Shown: piece by piece, positions 20,829 through 32,204 of the stretch
Position numbering within the stretch: position 1 is the first letter of the stretch
Layout of the letters: every line of letters starts with the position of its first letter
Assembly: GCA_014621425.1 (NCBI GenBank)
Contig: JAANBB010000024.1
Coordinates: forward strand, 124,001 to 188,000
Source of the DNA: Cylindrodendrum hubeiense
Lineage: Eukaryota; Ascomycota; Sordariomycetes; Hypocreales; Nectriaceae
Reading direction: 5' to 3'
DNA length: 64,000 nucleotides
Made by a program: the position numbers and the translations under genes
The notes under the pieces: generated by a model
What the model was told of the DNA's origin: nothing
Databases searched by the model: none
Seen by the model: the letters and a program-made list of their open reading frames with translations, nothing else

Positions 20829-22278
20829 CTATTTAATCGCTGGTTCAGGGATTGTACGAACTCGTTCTAACAGCTCTATAGCCTCCTCCAAAGCAACATC
20901 CGTCTGCAATGAGGTTAGTTAAATTTCTTCCATCCAAGAGCTTGATGGATCAACTTACATCGTGGTAGTACATCCAAGTGTGTCTCTCTTGAGAAACATT
21001 TTCAACCTGCGCAACGATGTGCTTTTCTTCTGAAAGCTTTTCAGTTGAGATTCGCTGCCGACGGGCTGCAACATCATCCAAGGTCTGGTACAGAGCTTTG
21101 TAGTGAGCGGAGCGCACTTCGTTGAATAATCTTAGCGCATCTTTGAGTCTACAGGAGCGATCGCCTGCCCAGCGTAGAGCTCCTGCTAGCGTGTTGGCAT
21201 CCTCGAGCGCGAAGGCAGCTCCGGCACCGAAAGCACCTGACAGCGGATGTGAAGCGTCGCCAATAAGGACCGTATTCCCTTCATTGACAACTGTTTCAAG
21301 CCGACTTGAGCCAAAGTAGTCGTATCGTTTCACGCTTGTCACCAGTGAAAGCAGTTGTTGAAGTGGCTCACAGTAGCCCGCGAAGTGTGCAGCAAACACT
21401 GCGACATCAACATCTCGCCCCCAGCTTGATCGGTCGCTAACATCAGGCTCCCTGAACCGACCAGTAATCTCCCAGTCGGTTTCGTTCAGTGGGCATGTAT
21501 AAACCCAATCTCCACCGATGCCGTACCAAAAGATGGCTGCTTTGGCCAGGCCGTTGATCTGCTCAGCATCTGACGATCTGACCAATGCCCGGTACGCAGT
21601 CAAGCCCGAATAGCTGACTGTGTGGTCTGGAAAAGCAAAGCTACGGGTAATCTGATGAAGGGGGTTCAGTGAATATATTCTGTTTGTATCCGGGTGGACT
21701 GACCGATCTGATGCCATCCGCTCCAACCAGCAGATCAACAGCATCCGTAAAGCCATCCTCAAATACTATGCGAACTTTTCCGTTAGCTAGCTGGGTAACC
21801 TCACGGAGCTTCTTTCCGGTTCTAATCCGGCTTTGATTCGTTTGATTGAGTAATGCTCGCTGCAGATTGCTACGATGGATTCTGCAGGGGGCTTGATGAG
21901 GTGCTACAGTTGGCGGAGGGTAGGTCTGCTTCACAATAACACCAGTCTTGGTATTCCTGGATATCCGATGTCTTATCAGTCAATGGCCTTGATTCTCATA
22001 ATTGAAGCTCACCTGTATTGATTGTCATGCCCATCAGTGGGCCTGAAGAAGTCCTTGGCTCTTAGATTCTTGGATGCCCCCATCTTCTCAAGTAGCGCCC
22101 ACGTGTTGCGTTGCAGAGTGATCCCTGTGCTAATCTCGCTGATGGTTGGCTTTTGCTCGTAAAGTTTCCAGTCTATAAATGGAATCTTGGCCAATTGGAT
22201 CGCGGCACTGAGCCCGGCCGGGCCACCGCCTATGATGGCGACCTTAATGTGTGTGGTGAGGCCCTCGTCGACTGCCAT
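20829..22278 (-). CDS. FAD-dependent monooxygenase, salicylate-hydroxylase type
   Basis: Group A flavin monooxygenase of 428 residues. Four exons: 22013-22278, 21704-21956, 20959-21651, 20829-20903; introns 56, 52 and 55 nt. It starts MAVDEGLTTHIKVAIIGGGPAG, giving the FAD fold GxGxxG; GADGIRS is the second FAD motif and VLIGDASHPLSGAFGAGAAFALED the third, with the family's GD and HP residues. It lacks the C-terminal Cys-rich or thioredoxin-like part of phenol hydroxylases and matches the salicylate hydroxylase/6-hydroxynicotinate monooxygenase layout. It likely hydroxylates an aromatic acid with NAD(P)H. It is divergent from an MFS transporter 776 bp away, so the two may take up or export and process the same compound. 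Confidence 0.9.
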
Positions 22279-23054
22279 TTTTTATGAATTGGTCTGTCAA
22301 GTTTGACGAAGAGTGACCACGGGTGAGTTATGTAATTCACCATCATCAAAGCGAGAATGAAATACCCCATCTTCAGGTCTCGAAGCATGTATTATTACCA
22401 ATCAATCAAATGACGCGACTCAGTGGGCGGATATCTTTTTCTCTGAGGGTGTGAGCGATTTCATATTCTTCGCTTATACCTAGCCTGAAATCTCGCCATT
22501 TGGCCATTCTTTTGCGATTTGTAAGGATTAGCATTACATTGACTCCCGTGGGGACTCCACGTACAAGGGTTCACCGCCACTTGAAACCCATTAGGTCAGG
22601 TGAACAATGGGGAAACGAGGCCTCGCCAAGGAAAAATAACCGACAATCCGATATTGGATCTCTAGCTTGGAGTCACGATAAGTCGGAGGGGGGGAAGTGA
22701 ATTGGCCTGGAAGTGAATATGAGCTTTCTATTGGTCAGGATAAGCCTACTGTTTTCGGCCTGTTTTTTTTAGCATGGCGCTATTGACTTCCCCCCTAAGA
22801 CTTAGTGAGAGGACCACTTTACTCGGCCGGAGTGGCAGGCTACAGACACCGAATACCCGTCACGAATCCGTTTCGTCCTCTCGTGAGGAAATTGCCGCCT
22901 GTAATGGCGACATCCACTTGATTGAATTTCCAAATGAACTACCACGGTGATGATGAGTATAATCGTGACCATGATTAGCATTTAAAGGCAGGTAGTGGAC
23001 GAACAAGAACAATACTTCTTTCAATCAGCAACCGTCACCATTACTTCTTCCGCC
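22279..23054. promoter_or_regulatory. Divergent promoter of FAD monooxygenase and MFS transporter
   Basis: 776 bp separating two divergent start codons. No coding content. It contains a CTCGGCCGGAG block near 22822 that could be a zinc-cluster site, and poly-pyrimidine tracts before the MFS start. Confidence 0.4.
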
Positions 23055-24832
23055 ATGACTTCACTTGATAAGCAACATATTCCGCCCACCGACGTCCGGG
23101 ATGTGGGTTATACTGTGGATGTGTTGCCGGGAACAAATTCCGGCAAGGATATTCTCGAGGACGACGCGGACGACCGTAGTCTCGTCCTCAAAATGCATTT
23201 AGTTAATGATGTACGTCCACTATACTCAAACGGCAGAGCCTTAATTGACCCCTAAAAACCCTAGGCAAACGATGAAATTGGTTGGACACCCTTTCACTGG
23301 AAACTTTTTATCCTCAACGGCTTTGGTTATGCAGTCGACTCACTGCTCACCATGGTGCAGGGTGTGACTAGTACACAGGCATTCCTTGAACTCGGAAAAC
23401 CATCATATTACTCCAATTCTGGTGTTGTTGCCCAAAACGTCGGTCTATTTGTGGGAGCCCTCTTCTGGGGTTTTGGCGCAGATATCATCGGCAGAAGAAT
23501 TGCCTTCAATTTGACTCTATGGATCACATCCATCGCGATGATTGTGGCCGGCGCAAGCCCCAATCTACCATTCTTAGGCGCCTTTCTGGCTATTTCGACA
23601 TTTGGTTCCGGTGGAAATCTAATTCTTGATCCCACAGTACTACTTGAGTTTCTTCCAGGAGACAAGCAATGGGTTGTCACCGCTCTCGCGGCTTGGTGGG
23701 GAGTTGGGCAATCTATCGTAGGATTCGTGGCCTGGGGCTTCCTGAGTATGTTCACACCTTTTCAAGCAAGCTAATTTGGATATCACTGACGTCTATAGCC
23801 CAAAGCCGCCTGAATTGCACAGCAGAAGACGATTGTGGTTGGTCCAACAATGCAGGGTGGCGGTACGTTATGTTTACCTGCGGTGGCTTCGTCTTGGTCA
23901 CGTCAATCTTGCGGGTGACCGTTATCCGCTTGAGGGAGACTCCGAAATATCTTCTTAGTGTTGGCAGGGATGCAGAAGTAGCCCGAAACTACCAGGAACT
24001 GGCACGGAAATACAACCGACCATGTTCACTCACAGTGGAAGCGCTTGCAGCATGCGGACCCCCAAGCGAAGCTGAGAAAGCCAGACAGGAACTCTCCATT
24101 TTGGGGCAGCTTGGTTTCCACATCAGGGGTCTTTTTGTCACTCGAAAGACAACTATAAGCACCCTAATGGTCTGGGTATCTTGGGCAATTATTGGATTGG
24201 CGTACCCTCTTTTCTATGTTTTCCTGCCGTAAGTCGACATATCTCACTGTTCAACCAAGGCCACAGTCACCATACTGATTAATATTAGAACATACCTATC
24301 AACAAGGGTGTCTGGGAGCCCTTTGACTCCATTCGAGACCTGGCGTAACCTTACGCTGACAATTATTTCTGGTATTCCGGGACCACTTCTTGCAGGATAT
24401 CTTGTTCGGATTCCAAGTATCGGTCGAAAGTATACCATGGTCATTGGCGCCATTAGCGGCATGGCTCTCTTCTTCGGATTTACGGGAGTGAAAACCTCGG
24501 CCCAAAACTTGGGTATCAGTTGCACCATCTGTAAGTTACTAATATCCAGCTTACGGTAGACGGGCTAATGGGGACTAGCATTCTGTATCAACATCTACTA
24601 CAGCACTTTCTATGCATACACGGTGGAAGTTCTTCCCTCCGCGCATCGTGCGACTGGTAATGGTATTGCAGTATCTTTCAATCGACTGATGGGAATTGTG
24701 TCGGCTTTTGTAGCCTCATCAGGCAATACAGCTACAGCTGTGCCACTTTATGTGTGCGCGGCGCTATTTGGTGGCCTAGCTGTTTTGTCTGCTCTGTTCC
24801 CATTCGAGCCACAGGGACGACGCAGTTCGTAA
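23055..24832 (+). CDS. MFS transporter, SV2/SVOP-like sugar-porter relative
   Basis: Major facilitator membrane carrier of 520 residues. Five exons: 23055-23210, 23265-23745, 23799-24228, 24289-24530, 24579-24832; introns 53-60 nt, all with consensus ends and consistent phase. Long hydrophilic N-terminus, then helices including NGFGYAVDSLLTMVQG, FWGFGADIIGRRIAF (loop 2-3 G-x-x-x-D-x-x-G-R-R signature), and in the second half YLVRIPSIGRKY; VEVLPSAHRATGNG matches the E-x-x-P-x-x-x-R-x-x-G motif of synaptic vesicle protein 2-like fungal carriers. Such proteins move organic acids, sugars or aromatic compounds at the plasma membrane. The divergent FAD monooxygenase suggests a shared substrate. Direction of transport is unknown. 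Confidence 0.9.
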
Positions 24833-25111
24833 GGTCTGTGGCTTCATCTTGGTTGAGAACTTTTCGAATTTTTGGATCATGGAAAGTTCTCCGTCGATAG
24901 AAGCGACATCTACGCATGGACAAGGGTTGAGCGAGCGCGTGTATAAGCATATGTTCCGTAGAATTCCAGCTAGTAAATGGCGGGTCTCACAACATGGTCA
25001 ATGAAGTCATAATCTGTAAGCTGAGGAAGGGAGACTTCAGCTTAATCAGTATATCAAGACATTCTCACAATCATCAAGCCAACGTTGATCCTTCCGCGAC
25101 TAGATGGTGAG

Positions 25112-25750
25112 TTAAGATACAGGTCGTATGAACGTAATGCGAACCTCTGGTGCCTTGAGCTGATTAACAATCTCTGGATGGCCTATTTGTGTCGCTAGCA
25201 ACTTCTTGATGACATGTAGATGACCTCTTATAGAAGCTGCTTGGTGTGCTGTTGATCTCGCGGTTCCAGGAGCAGTGGCATTGACATCAGCGCCTGCTGC
25301 TAGAAACCTTTCAACAACCCCAAGATGGACTCTCTCACCGGCTACTTGGAGCACTGTCTGTCCCTCATATCTACCAGAACTGACAACATTGTGAATGGCT
25401 CCAGATGCTAGTAGCAGCACAACGGCCGTCTCGTGTCCGTTCTGGGCAGCATACCACAGGTGCGTTCGGCTGCAAGTGTCCTCTGGATCTGGAGTATATC
25501 CAAGTTTAATGAGTGTATTTATAGAATTGGTTATCCCAAAAAGTTCTGTCGAATGTAATCCCGTCATGTTCTCTGGGGCCGCTTGACTGTAGTGTCGCAG
25601 TGCTGAATTTCTTTTGTAAGTCATCAGCTTTTGGCTTGATGCCTTGACTCTGACCTTGCTCTTTAGAAGGCTGATAACCTGACCTGAAGTCTCGTCTTTG
25701 GACGCATGTTGTCCCCAGTTGTGCGTGGCGTAACCATAGAATGGATTTGA
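25112..25750 (-). pseudogene. Ankyrin-repeat gene fragment, probable tail of a NACHT/NLR-type protein
   Basis: An exon of about 212 codons with a typical intron end (CAG) at 25751. It begins SNPFYGYATHNWGQHA, the segment that in fungal NLR-like proteins links the NACHT region to its ankyrin array, and continues with three to four ankyrin-like units (THLWYAAQNGHETAVVLLLASGA; GADVNATAPGTARSTAHQAA). I could not find the upstream nucleotide-binding half: the 300-400 bp before it hold no P-loop, and stops occur in each frame. It is therefore best read as a truncated NLR gene, or as the 3' exon of a gene too diverged to follow. Only a few repeats remain, where intact genes have many. Confidence 0.55.
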
Positions 25751-27300
25751 CTGTAACCGCCCCTCAAAATGTTAAGAAATGGAGACGCCACCTGAGACTA
25801 CGATGAGCACGGGGCTTTACTGATTCTGGTAAGCGATACGAGGTATTCGTTATTGGAATGCCAACCTTTTCCATGCAGGATGTCAGCCAAGAAGCCGCGC
25901 TACTTCTGGATGAACTCGGATCGTTCTATCATCTTCCAAGCCTGGTTTCTGATGCTAGTATTCTCATGCATGAATGGGCGTTTGGGGATGCGCTATTCTA
26001 GATGCAATGCTGCATGGCTTAGCTTCAATGATCAGGGCGTGTATTACTTGCGCCACGAGCCGGAGGGCGGCAGACTTGGTAAACTTAGCTCTCATGCTAG
26101 GTGGAGCGCGGCTGGGATGTATTTTAAAGTAGCTGGGGGCTTACCCACCCACGAAATGCTTGGCAGTGAGTTTATCTTGACTGCAATCAATATGGAGACT
26201 GCAAATTGACAGCTTCAGAGACGATGTGGGATGGAATCAATACACAGATTGATGTCTCGTTGTGCCATCGCCCGATTCCCGTTAGTTTGACAGTTGCCAC
26301 AGTGGGGGATATGTGCTTTACTTTTGCGATCATCGGTCACCACCGTCATCCAACAACTATGATACGACAGTTTCTCTACTAACTTGCTCAAATGAATAGC
26401 ACAGATTGCATCAAAGGTGGACTCACAGGACTTTTCTGGACAGGGCCGCAAGAGAGTAAACACAACGACGACATCTGATAGGTCGACAATCTTGGTGAAT
26501 GGCCAGTAAAAGTAACAATTCGGGGGTTCAATCATGCCGTCCATGGTCTAGGAGGTAAGAACAGTTGCATCGAAGAAAGGGAGCTTGACATAGTCTTGGA
26601 TTATTGCTGCCCAACATATTTAGAACGCGGGAAGTTTCACTATATCCCCTCGACGTTTAAGATGAGGAGCGAACGTGGCAAAAGAAACCATTATTAAACC
26701 CGAATGGTTTCGAGCGACTTCAATCTGGCTGTCCGGCGTGATTTTTCTCCGTTGTCTTGTGTGCCTGGACGGAAATGGATGGCCAGGCCCACAATCGAAC
26801 TCAGGCAAGGCAGAATGGCAAATGCTTGTTACAATAGCCGGAATGAATGCATACTCTGGTTGGATCAAGGACACGTGGGCCAAGAATTAGACCCGGTTAA
26901 CCGCCTGGACCCGCATTCCCGCATGGTCCGGATGCATTCTGACAGATGACCTGCGTTGTAGATTTCTAATCACTGCAGAAGATAAGGTCGGTAGGCAGCC
27001 AGACTGCCGTCCTGGGTGGGGTTTTCTGCCTTGCCGTCTCGTTGCGTGCGGCTGAATCATGCAGCTAACGGAAATTAGCTAGTCCTACACTCGTATCCGG
27101 CCGCAAATATTCAGCTGCAAAGCGCCCTTTGCGACGCTAGCATGGTCCAGACCAGTCAGGCAAGACGAGTGAGTATGGAGTTAACCCAGGGGTGCGCCGT
27201 CCTACAATTCTCTCTCTTCTCGTGGCTCCTCATCTATCTCGTCGACCCCGCCATCGCTGTTGTGCATGTAGCTGTTCGTGATCCAGCCACAGACAACAAG
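25751..27300. other. Intergenic region with unassigned coding-like fragments
   Basis: About 1.5 kb. On the plus strand, around 25833-26001, a 57-codon frame has protein-like composition (GMPTFSMQDVSQEAALLLDE) but ends at a stop and matches no family I know. A 109-codon minus frame (26215-26544) is also unassigned. The last part, 26900-27300, is the promoter or leader of the Gln/Pro-rich gene. Confidence 0.4.
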
Positions 27301-29622
27301 ATGCCTTTCGACTTCAAGTCCTACGACCAAAAGTGCAACGGGCTAACTCCAGAGGAGCTCCAGCGAGAATGGCAGCACTATACCCGCCTCATTTCCGGCG
27401 CGGCCACCTCCACGGCCGTCTCGGGCATGGCTATTCCCCTCACTCTAGGCGTCTCGACTATCGGAGTCGCCATGGCTGCGCCGGCGATTCACAACGCTCG
27501 CAAGAAACGTGAGATTATTGAGAGGCACCTCAACCGGCACCAAGCAACACATGTGACCCGCAAGCGCGATGTGCTGGGAAGCATGGCGTTCAGCGGGACT
27601 ATCGGAGTGGTGACTCTGGGCGTTGGCTCCATGGGTGCTGACGCTCTTGCTACCTCCGGAGCTGAGCATGGAATATCTGCCATCGTGGAGAACGAAACGG
27701 CCATCAAAATCGTTACTCACGCCGCCCTTGATGGAGCCGGAATGGCCGCTGAACATGCTCACACAAGCCACCTCAAAAAGAAGGACGCTTTCAAGGCATT
27801 CAAGGCCGCCGGTGTTTTCGAAGCCGTCAACGACGCCAAAGCGGCCGAGGCCGGCTATTCAGTCACGCAGTACAATGGGCAGAACGCTTCCGCGGGGAGC
27901 AGCTCCGATCAATCCCAGCCGCTCCCGCCTCCTCCATACAACGTCGCCGTTGGCCAGACACAGTTCCAGCCGGGCTACCCTCCGAACCCGAATGCGTATA
28001 CTCCAGTCGATTTCAAGGCACCCGTCTCATATCCCAATGTCGCTCAAGACCAGCAGCAGTTCATGACACCGTCTGCTTACGGACAGCAGCCTGTGACACC
28101 ACAGTACTATTCTCAGGTCCCACCTCCACCAGCGAACGACTCATCCTCGAAAGCTCCCGTCGCATCATACCCACAGACACCAGGCTCAGGATACCCTCCT
28201 CCCGTAGTACAAATTGCCGACGGCTCTCAATCTGCCGCGTCGCATCAGACGCCACCTCCCGTACAACCGCAGCAACAGTCAACACTCCAGTCACAGCCAA
28301 CGTGGTCGTCGACACCACCAACCTACGATCCAGCTTCTTCAACCGGAGCCTATGATATGAAGACACTGGCTGGGGCTCTTCCAACACAAAACTCTGGCAT
28401 GGTCGCATCATGGTCGCAACATCAACCGGAACAGCAACCGCAGCAGCAACTGCAACAGCTCTCCAATACCCCCACTGCGACGGCCCAGCAAACAAATCAG
28501 TACCAGCCAAATTTCCAACAACAGAGCACCCCTCATGCCAATAACCAACCCCAACAAATGGCCGGAAATACATCGAATGCACCTCCTCAGGAACACTCCC
28601 AGTTGACACCTCAGCATACTCAACAGGCTCATCCAAGCACCCCGGCGCCGCCCAATCATACTGGACAGACTTTCCAGCTACCAACAGGATACCCGCCGCC
28701 AGCCACCGAACCTCCCCAATCGACGCCGCAACCGCAATACACACCTCAGGTGCCGTCAGCCCAGTCGCATGTCTCTGGACAGAGCTATGTTGCGGCACCA
28801 GGCGCGCCACAACCTTCGACCTATCACAACTCGACTCAAGCATCCGAAGGGCATGCGATACAAAACACGACAGGATATCAGGAACCAGCAGCACAAGGGT
28901 CCTATCAACAATACCAAGACTACTCCACCTACGTACCACATCAGCAAACAGGCCCTTATCAACAAGCAAGCCTGCCGCCGCTACCGCCACCACCACCGCC
29001 TGCAGACTCTACGAGGAGAGACTCGACCATCAGTAACTCACAGTATACCTTTTCTCCTCAGCAATATGCACCTGAGCCTCAGCAAGGTTACACATATGCT
29101 GCCACACCTGCTCAGCAACCCCAAGCCGTACAACCGCCACAATTCCAATCCGCCTCTGCTCTCCCTCCCCTTCCCCCGCCTTCTCAGCCGCCCCCAGCGG
29201 CATCAAATCCCACCCAGAATTACCAACCCACCCCTGGAACATACTCTTCTGTTCAATCACCTGTGGCTCAGCAGCAACAACAGTACGAGCCCATTGCTTC
29301 ACCTCAATCATACCAACCGCAATACCAGCAGCAATACCAGCCTCAATACCAGCCTCAATACCAGCCGCAATACCAGCCACAATCGCAACCGTTAAGCTAT
29401 CCGCCGACCCCAGCGTCTTTACCGCCTACTGCGCAGAATCACACAGGCTCAAGTTACTTCCCGCCACCCCCAGCTACGAAGCAATCCCAGGTGATGAACG
29501 CGCCACAACAAGGACAACAACAGCAATGGAATGGACATATGCCGTACACACCTGCTACGAGCCCAGGAACGATGTGGCAGCCGGAGGCGATAACGCAAGT
29601 GTATCACCAGCATCAGCAATAG
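27301..29622 (+). CDS. Gln/Pro-rich low-complexity protein with conserved Gly-rich hydrophobic N-terminus
   Basis: A conserved fungal protein of unknown function, 773 residues from ATG 27301 (MPFDFKSYDQKCNGLTPEEL). The frame is open back to an ATG at 27142; this would add a hydrophobic leader, but the region has an intron-like GTGAGT donor and I prefer 27301. Residues 1-180 hold two Gly/Ala-rich hydrophobic stretches (LISGAATSTAVSGMAIPLTLGVSTIGVAMAAP and FSGTIGVVTLGVGSMGADAL) separated by a very basic helix (NARKKREIIERHLNRH). From about residue 210 to the end the chain is almost only Gln, Pro, Tyr, Ser and Thr, with a YQPQ repeat run at 29310-29390. The N-terminus may associate with membranes; the tail is probably disordered. 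No enzyme motif is visible. Confidence 0.8.
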   Translation: MPFDFKSYDQKCNGLTPEELQREWQHYTRLISGAATSTAVSGMAIPLTLGVSTIGVAMAAPAIHNARKKREIIERHLNRHQATHVTRKRDVLGSMAFSGTIGVVTLGVGSMGADALATSGAEHGISAIVENETAIKIVTHAALDGAGMAAEHAHTSHLKKKDAFKAFKAAGVFEAVNDAKAAEAGYSVTQYNGQNASAGSSSDQSQPLPPPPYNVAVGQTQFQPGYPPNPNAYTPVDFKAPVSYPNVAQDQQQFMTPSAYGQQPVTPQYYSQVPPPPANDSSSKAPVASYPQTPGSGYPPPVVQIADGSQSAASHQTPPPVQPQQQSTLQSQPTWSSTPPTYDPASSTGAYDMKTLAGALPTQNSGMVASWSQHQPEQQPQQQLQQLSNTPTATAQQTNQYQPNFQQQSTPHANNQPQQMAGNTSNAPPQEHSQLTPQHTQQAHPSTPAPPNHTGQTFQLPTGYPPPATEPPQSTPQPQYTPQVPSAQSHVSGQSYVAAPGAPQPSTYHNSTQASEGHAIQNTTGYQEPAAQGSYQQYQDYSTYVPHQQTGPYQQASLPPLPPPPPPADSTRRDSTISNSQYTFSPQQYAPEPQQGYTYAATPAQQPQAVQPPQFQSASALPPLPPPSQPPPAASNPTQNYQPTPGTYSSVQSPVAQQQQQYEPIASPQSYQPQYQQQYQPQYQPQYQPQYQPQSQPLSYPPTPASLPPTAQNHTGSSYFPPPPATKQSQVMNAPQQGQQQQWNGHMPYTPATSPGTMWQPEAITQVYHQHQQ

Positions 29623-30076
29623 AAACTATATTAGCAAATTAGAAAAGGGGATATGTATTGTGCATACGCATAACCGTTACTCGGGTGGTGACTATGATCC
29701 TCCTTCAGCCTTGGGCTGAGCTGCGAGCCCATGAACCCATGAACCCATGAATGCCGTAGATGTGATCGGCTGGGTCTGTCAACAAACAGTCGGGCCGATG
29801 ACATGGTGCTTTCCAAAGAATTCTCCGAGTTCTACCAGGGTGTTGCATGCCAAGAATAATCCAAATCCACTGAAAGCAGCCGATGAGCTGCTGAAGTCTT
29901 GGCGCAAAGGCTTGTTCTTGTCAGACCCAAACCCGTCTCCGGTGTTGAGCGGTAGAGGAACCCGCTTCAGCTTATTCCCGAGCCCCACCATAACGGGATC
30001 GGAAGACGGTACATCGCTTTCACCCGGTGCACTTTACTATCCATCTCTACAGAGCCCGGGTAAATTGAGGCAGCAT
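29623..30076. other. Convergent intergenic region
   Basis: 450 bp between two converging genes. It contains a triple 8-bp repeat at 29728-29751 and no coding content. Confidence 0.5.
29728..29751. repeat. Three perfect tandem copies of CCCATGAA
   Basis: CCCATGAA occurs three times head to tail, in the 3' flank between two genes. Simple slippage repeat. Confidence 0.8.
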
Positions 30077-32204
30077 TTAACGATACCTTCTAAAGCTCTT
30101 TACTAGCCTTCTTATTTTATGCGCAATTTCCATCTGCTGGGGATTGAAGCCTTGATCCAAAGGCGTAGGGACGGCGCCTTTCCCAGACCGCGCAATTAAA
30201 ACCACCACATCTGCGTACCGCTCCCATCCGTTGGTCCCCTGTGCCACTATGACGACGGTAGGTCTGCCGCGGCGAGGCCTTAGCACGGACTGCTTATACT
30301 CTGGTGATTGCTGCTCGAAAAGCCTTTGGCACGGGAAGGACACCACCCGGGATTTGAGGCCATAGACATCCGAGAGAATAGTTCGCGTCTCCATCGTACA
30401 GGACATATCGGAACCGACCCCAATGAGAGTGACATCCGAATCACCACCGTCAGGTTCAGCAAAAACATATGCGCCTAATATCACACCCTCACGGGATGAG
30501 TATTGCGGAAATTGAGCGGGGCTTTGTTGTGGGAGTGAGATGATGGTGGTTCTATCATCAGATTGGATAGCAACGAGAAAAGCGCCAGCAGCCTCTTCGG
30601 AATCGCAAGGGCGGATATGGAGGTTGTTGGAAACATCTGGGTAAGGAGCTGGAAGAATGGTGGGTTGATGCCTTGCCCTCTTACCTTTGCGGGGCCGGAT
30701 CCTTTCTTGTGGGGCGATATGAGCTTGGTGGCCCTCAGATGTTGGTATTTGCACTTCTGGAGTGAGATGACCAATTGACAGTAGTCCTTTTGAGTCTCTT
30801 AGCTCTGTAACTTCGATACCACTTGGCGACTGTTCAGGAAGACACTCAAGTCGATTATTGAGTGTTTTAGCAGCAACAAGAAAGCGAAGCTGGTCAGCGA
30901 GGAATGGGTGGTGTCGCTCATATTTGTCGAGAGACGCTTGCCATTCGGCCTCGTGCATACCACCGCAGCTGCGGACATCTGCGAAGAAGTCGTAAACTTC
31001 ATGAGGCATGTAAAATATCTCATCCGGGTTGAGGCCGAGGGATGTTTTAATGTTCGAAACTTCGTCAGCTCGAAGCCCGACGTTTTGGCTTGCGTCCGCG
31101 GCCTCGAAGGAACCGAATCTCATTGATGTGTGGATCTTAATAAAGGTTGGCTTGTCGCTCGTCCTCGCGGAGAATAGGGCATTTGTAATAGCTGAGAGGA
31201 CTGGTTAGCAATGGATACAGTGAATCGTCCAAAAAAGTCAAACAATAGACCGACGGGCCTATGAGAGACCCGCCTTTATCACGTCTCAATATTGGAGCAA
31301 CTTACCTGTGATGTTTGAGGCTCCATCCGGAATTTCTATTACATTCCAACCGGTTTCCCGCATCGTGGTTTCGACATGTTTAATGCTTTCAGCATCAGCC
31401 ACCCCATTGCAGGGAATGGAATTTGAGTCATAGATGATACAGAGGTTATTCAGATTCCAGTGACCGGCAACGGAGATTGCCTCAAGGCTGACGCCCTGTT
31501 GAAGACAAGGGTCGTCGACCACACACCAAGTCATGTTCTCGATTACCTCAAACCCGGGCTTATTATATAAGGCTGCTAGGTTCTTCATTGCTATCGCCAT
31601 GCTGACAGCGTGATCAATACCCTGGCCGGTGGGGCCAGAAGCACCTATGAAGCGTGTCGCGTTAGATTTCGAATAATTGTCATAACGGGAGTCCATACGT
31701 ATTGAGTTGTACATTTGCAGTTGATCCACTGTCATACTGGTGGCACCCACTAAGTGCAAGAAGGGATATTGCCACAGCCAAGACTTGCCTATGAGTGTTA
31801 GTATTTCGAAAAGAGCGACAGGTACAATGCATACAATCAGATGTAATAATACGGTCTCGGTTGAAGTAATTGGAGTTCTTTGGCGAGTATTTTAAGGCAT
31901 ACTTGTACAAGGCAATCCCGAGCGCGGCCTTACGGATAGCGAACCTGTCGCAGAATCTGGTCAGCAATGTCGCGATAGTCAGGAATTATATTGTTTTATT
32001 TCGCTGAACTTACTTAGGGTTGCAATTTAATTTCTGACCAAGGTCAACAATGAAGCCCATGCACAACCTCAAAATTATGTCGTGTTTGTCACGTCTGGCC
32101 AGTCCTAAATTGACCATGGCCGGAATTTCATGGTGGTTGGGGGTGCGAGGCTGGGGAGTTAACATCTCCAGGGCGTTTTCGCAAAGCTCGTATGTACGGG
32201 TCAT
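30077..32204 (-). CDS. Transketolase-like protein without catalytic residues (probable pseudoenzyme)
   Basis: 632 residues, four exons: 32014-32204, 31835-31944, 31306-31788, 30077-31191; introns 69, 46 and 114 nt, all in phase. It aligns along its length with fungal transketolase/dihydroxyacetone synthase (KYSPKNSNYFNRDR, FLHLVG, NKPGFEVIENMTWC, GLNPDEIFYMPHEVYDFF, RVVSFPCQRLFEQQSPEYK). Yet the thiamine-diphosphate site is gone. Compared with yeast Tkl1: SGHPG reads CNPKF (His30 to Asn62), NGH reads DCK (His69 to Lys102), the PGHPE loop is missing, GDGCLQEG reads DDPCLQQG (Glu162 to Gln), and His263 is Asn. About 100 residues at the centre of the pyrimidine domain (with Glu418, His469 and His481) are replaced by a short Arg/Lys-rich linker. 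The open frame and good splice sites argue for a kept, non-catalytic protein. It is divergent from a class II aldolase. Confidence 0.85.

Noticed and set aside
25833..26001. 57-codon fragment GMPTFSMQDVSQEAALLLDE...
   Set aside because: Looked like a possible gene relic, but I cannot place it in a family or connect it to another exon.
28061..28996. 311-codon minus-strand frame rich in Val and Leu
   Set aside because: Mirror of the CAG/CCA-rich Gln/Pro coding sequence; an expected shadow of low-complexity coding.
31700..31741. Possible 42-nt intron in the transketolase-like gene (GTTATG...CATAG)
   Set aside because: Weak donor; frame is open with or without it, so the simpler unspliced model was kept. 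The catalytic PGHPE loop is missing either way.
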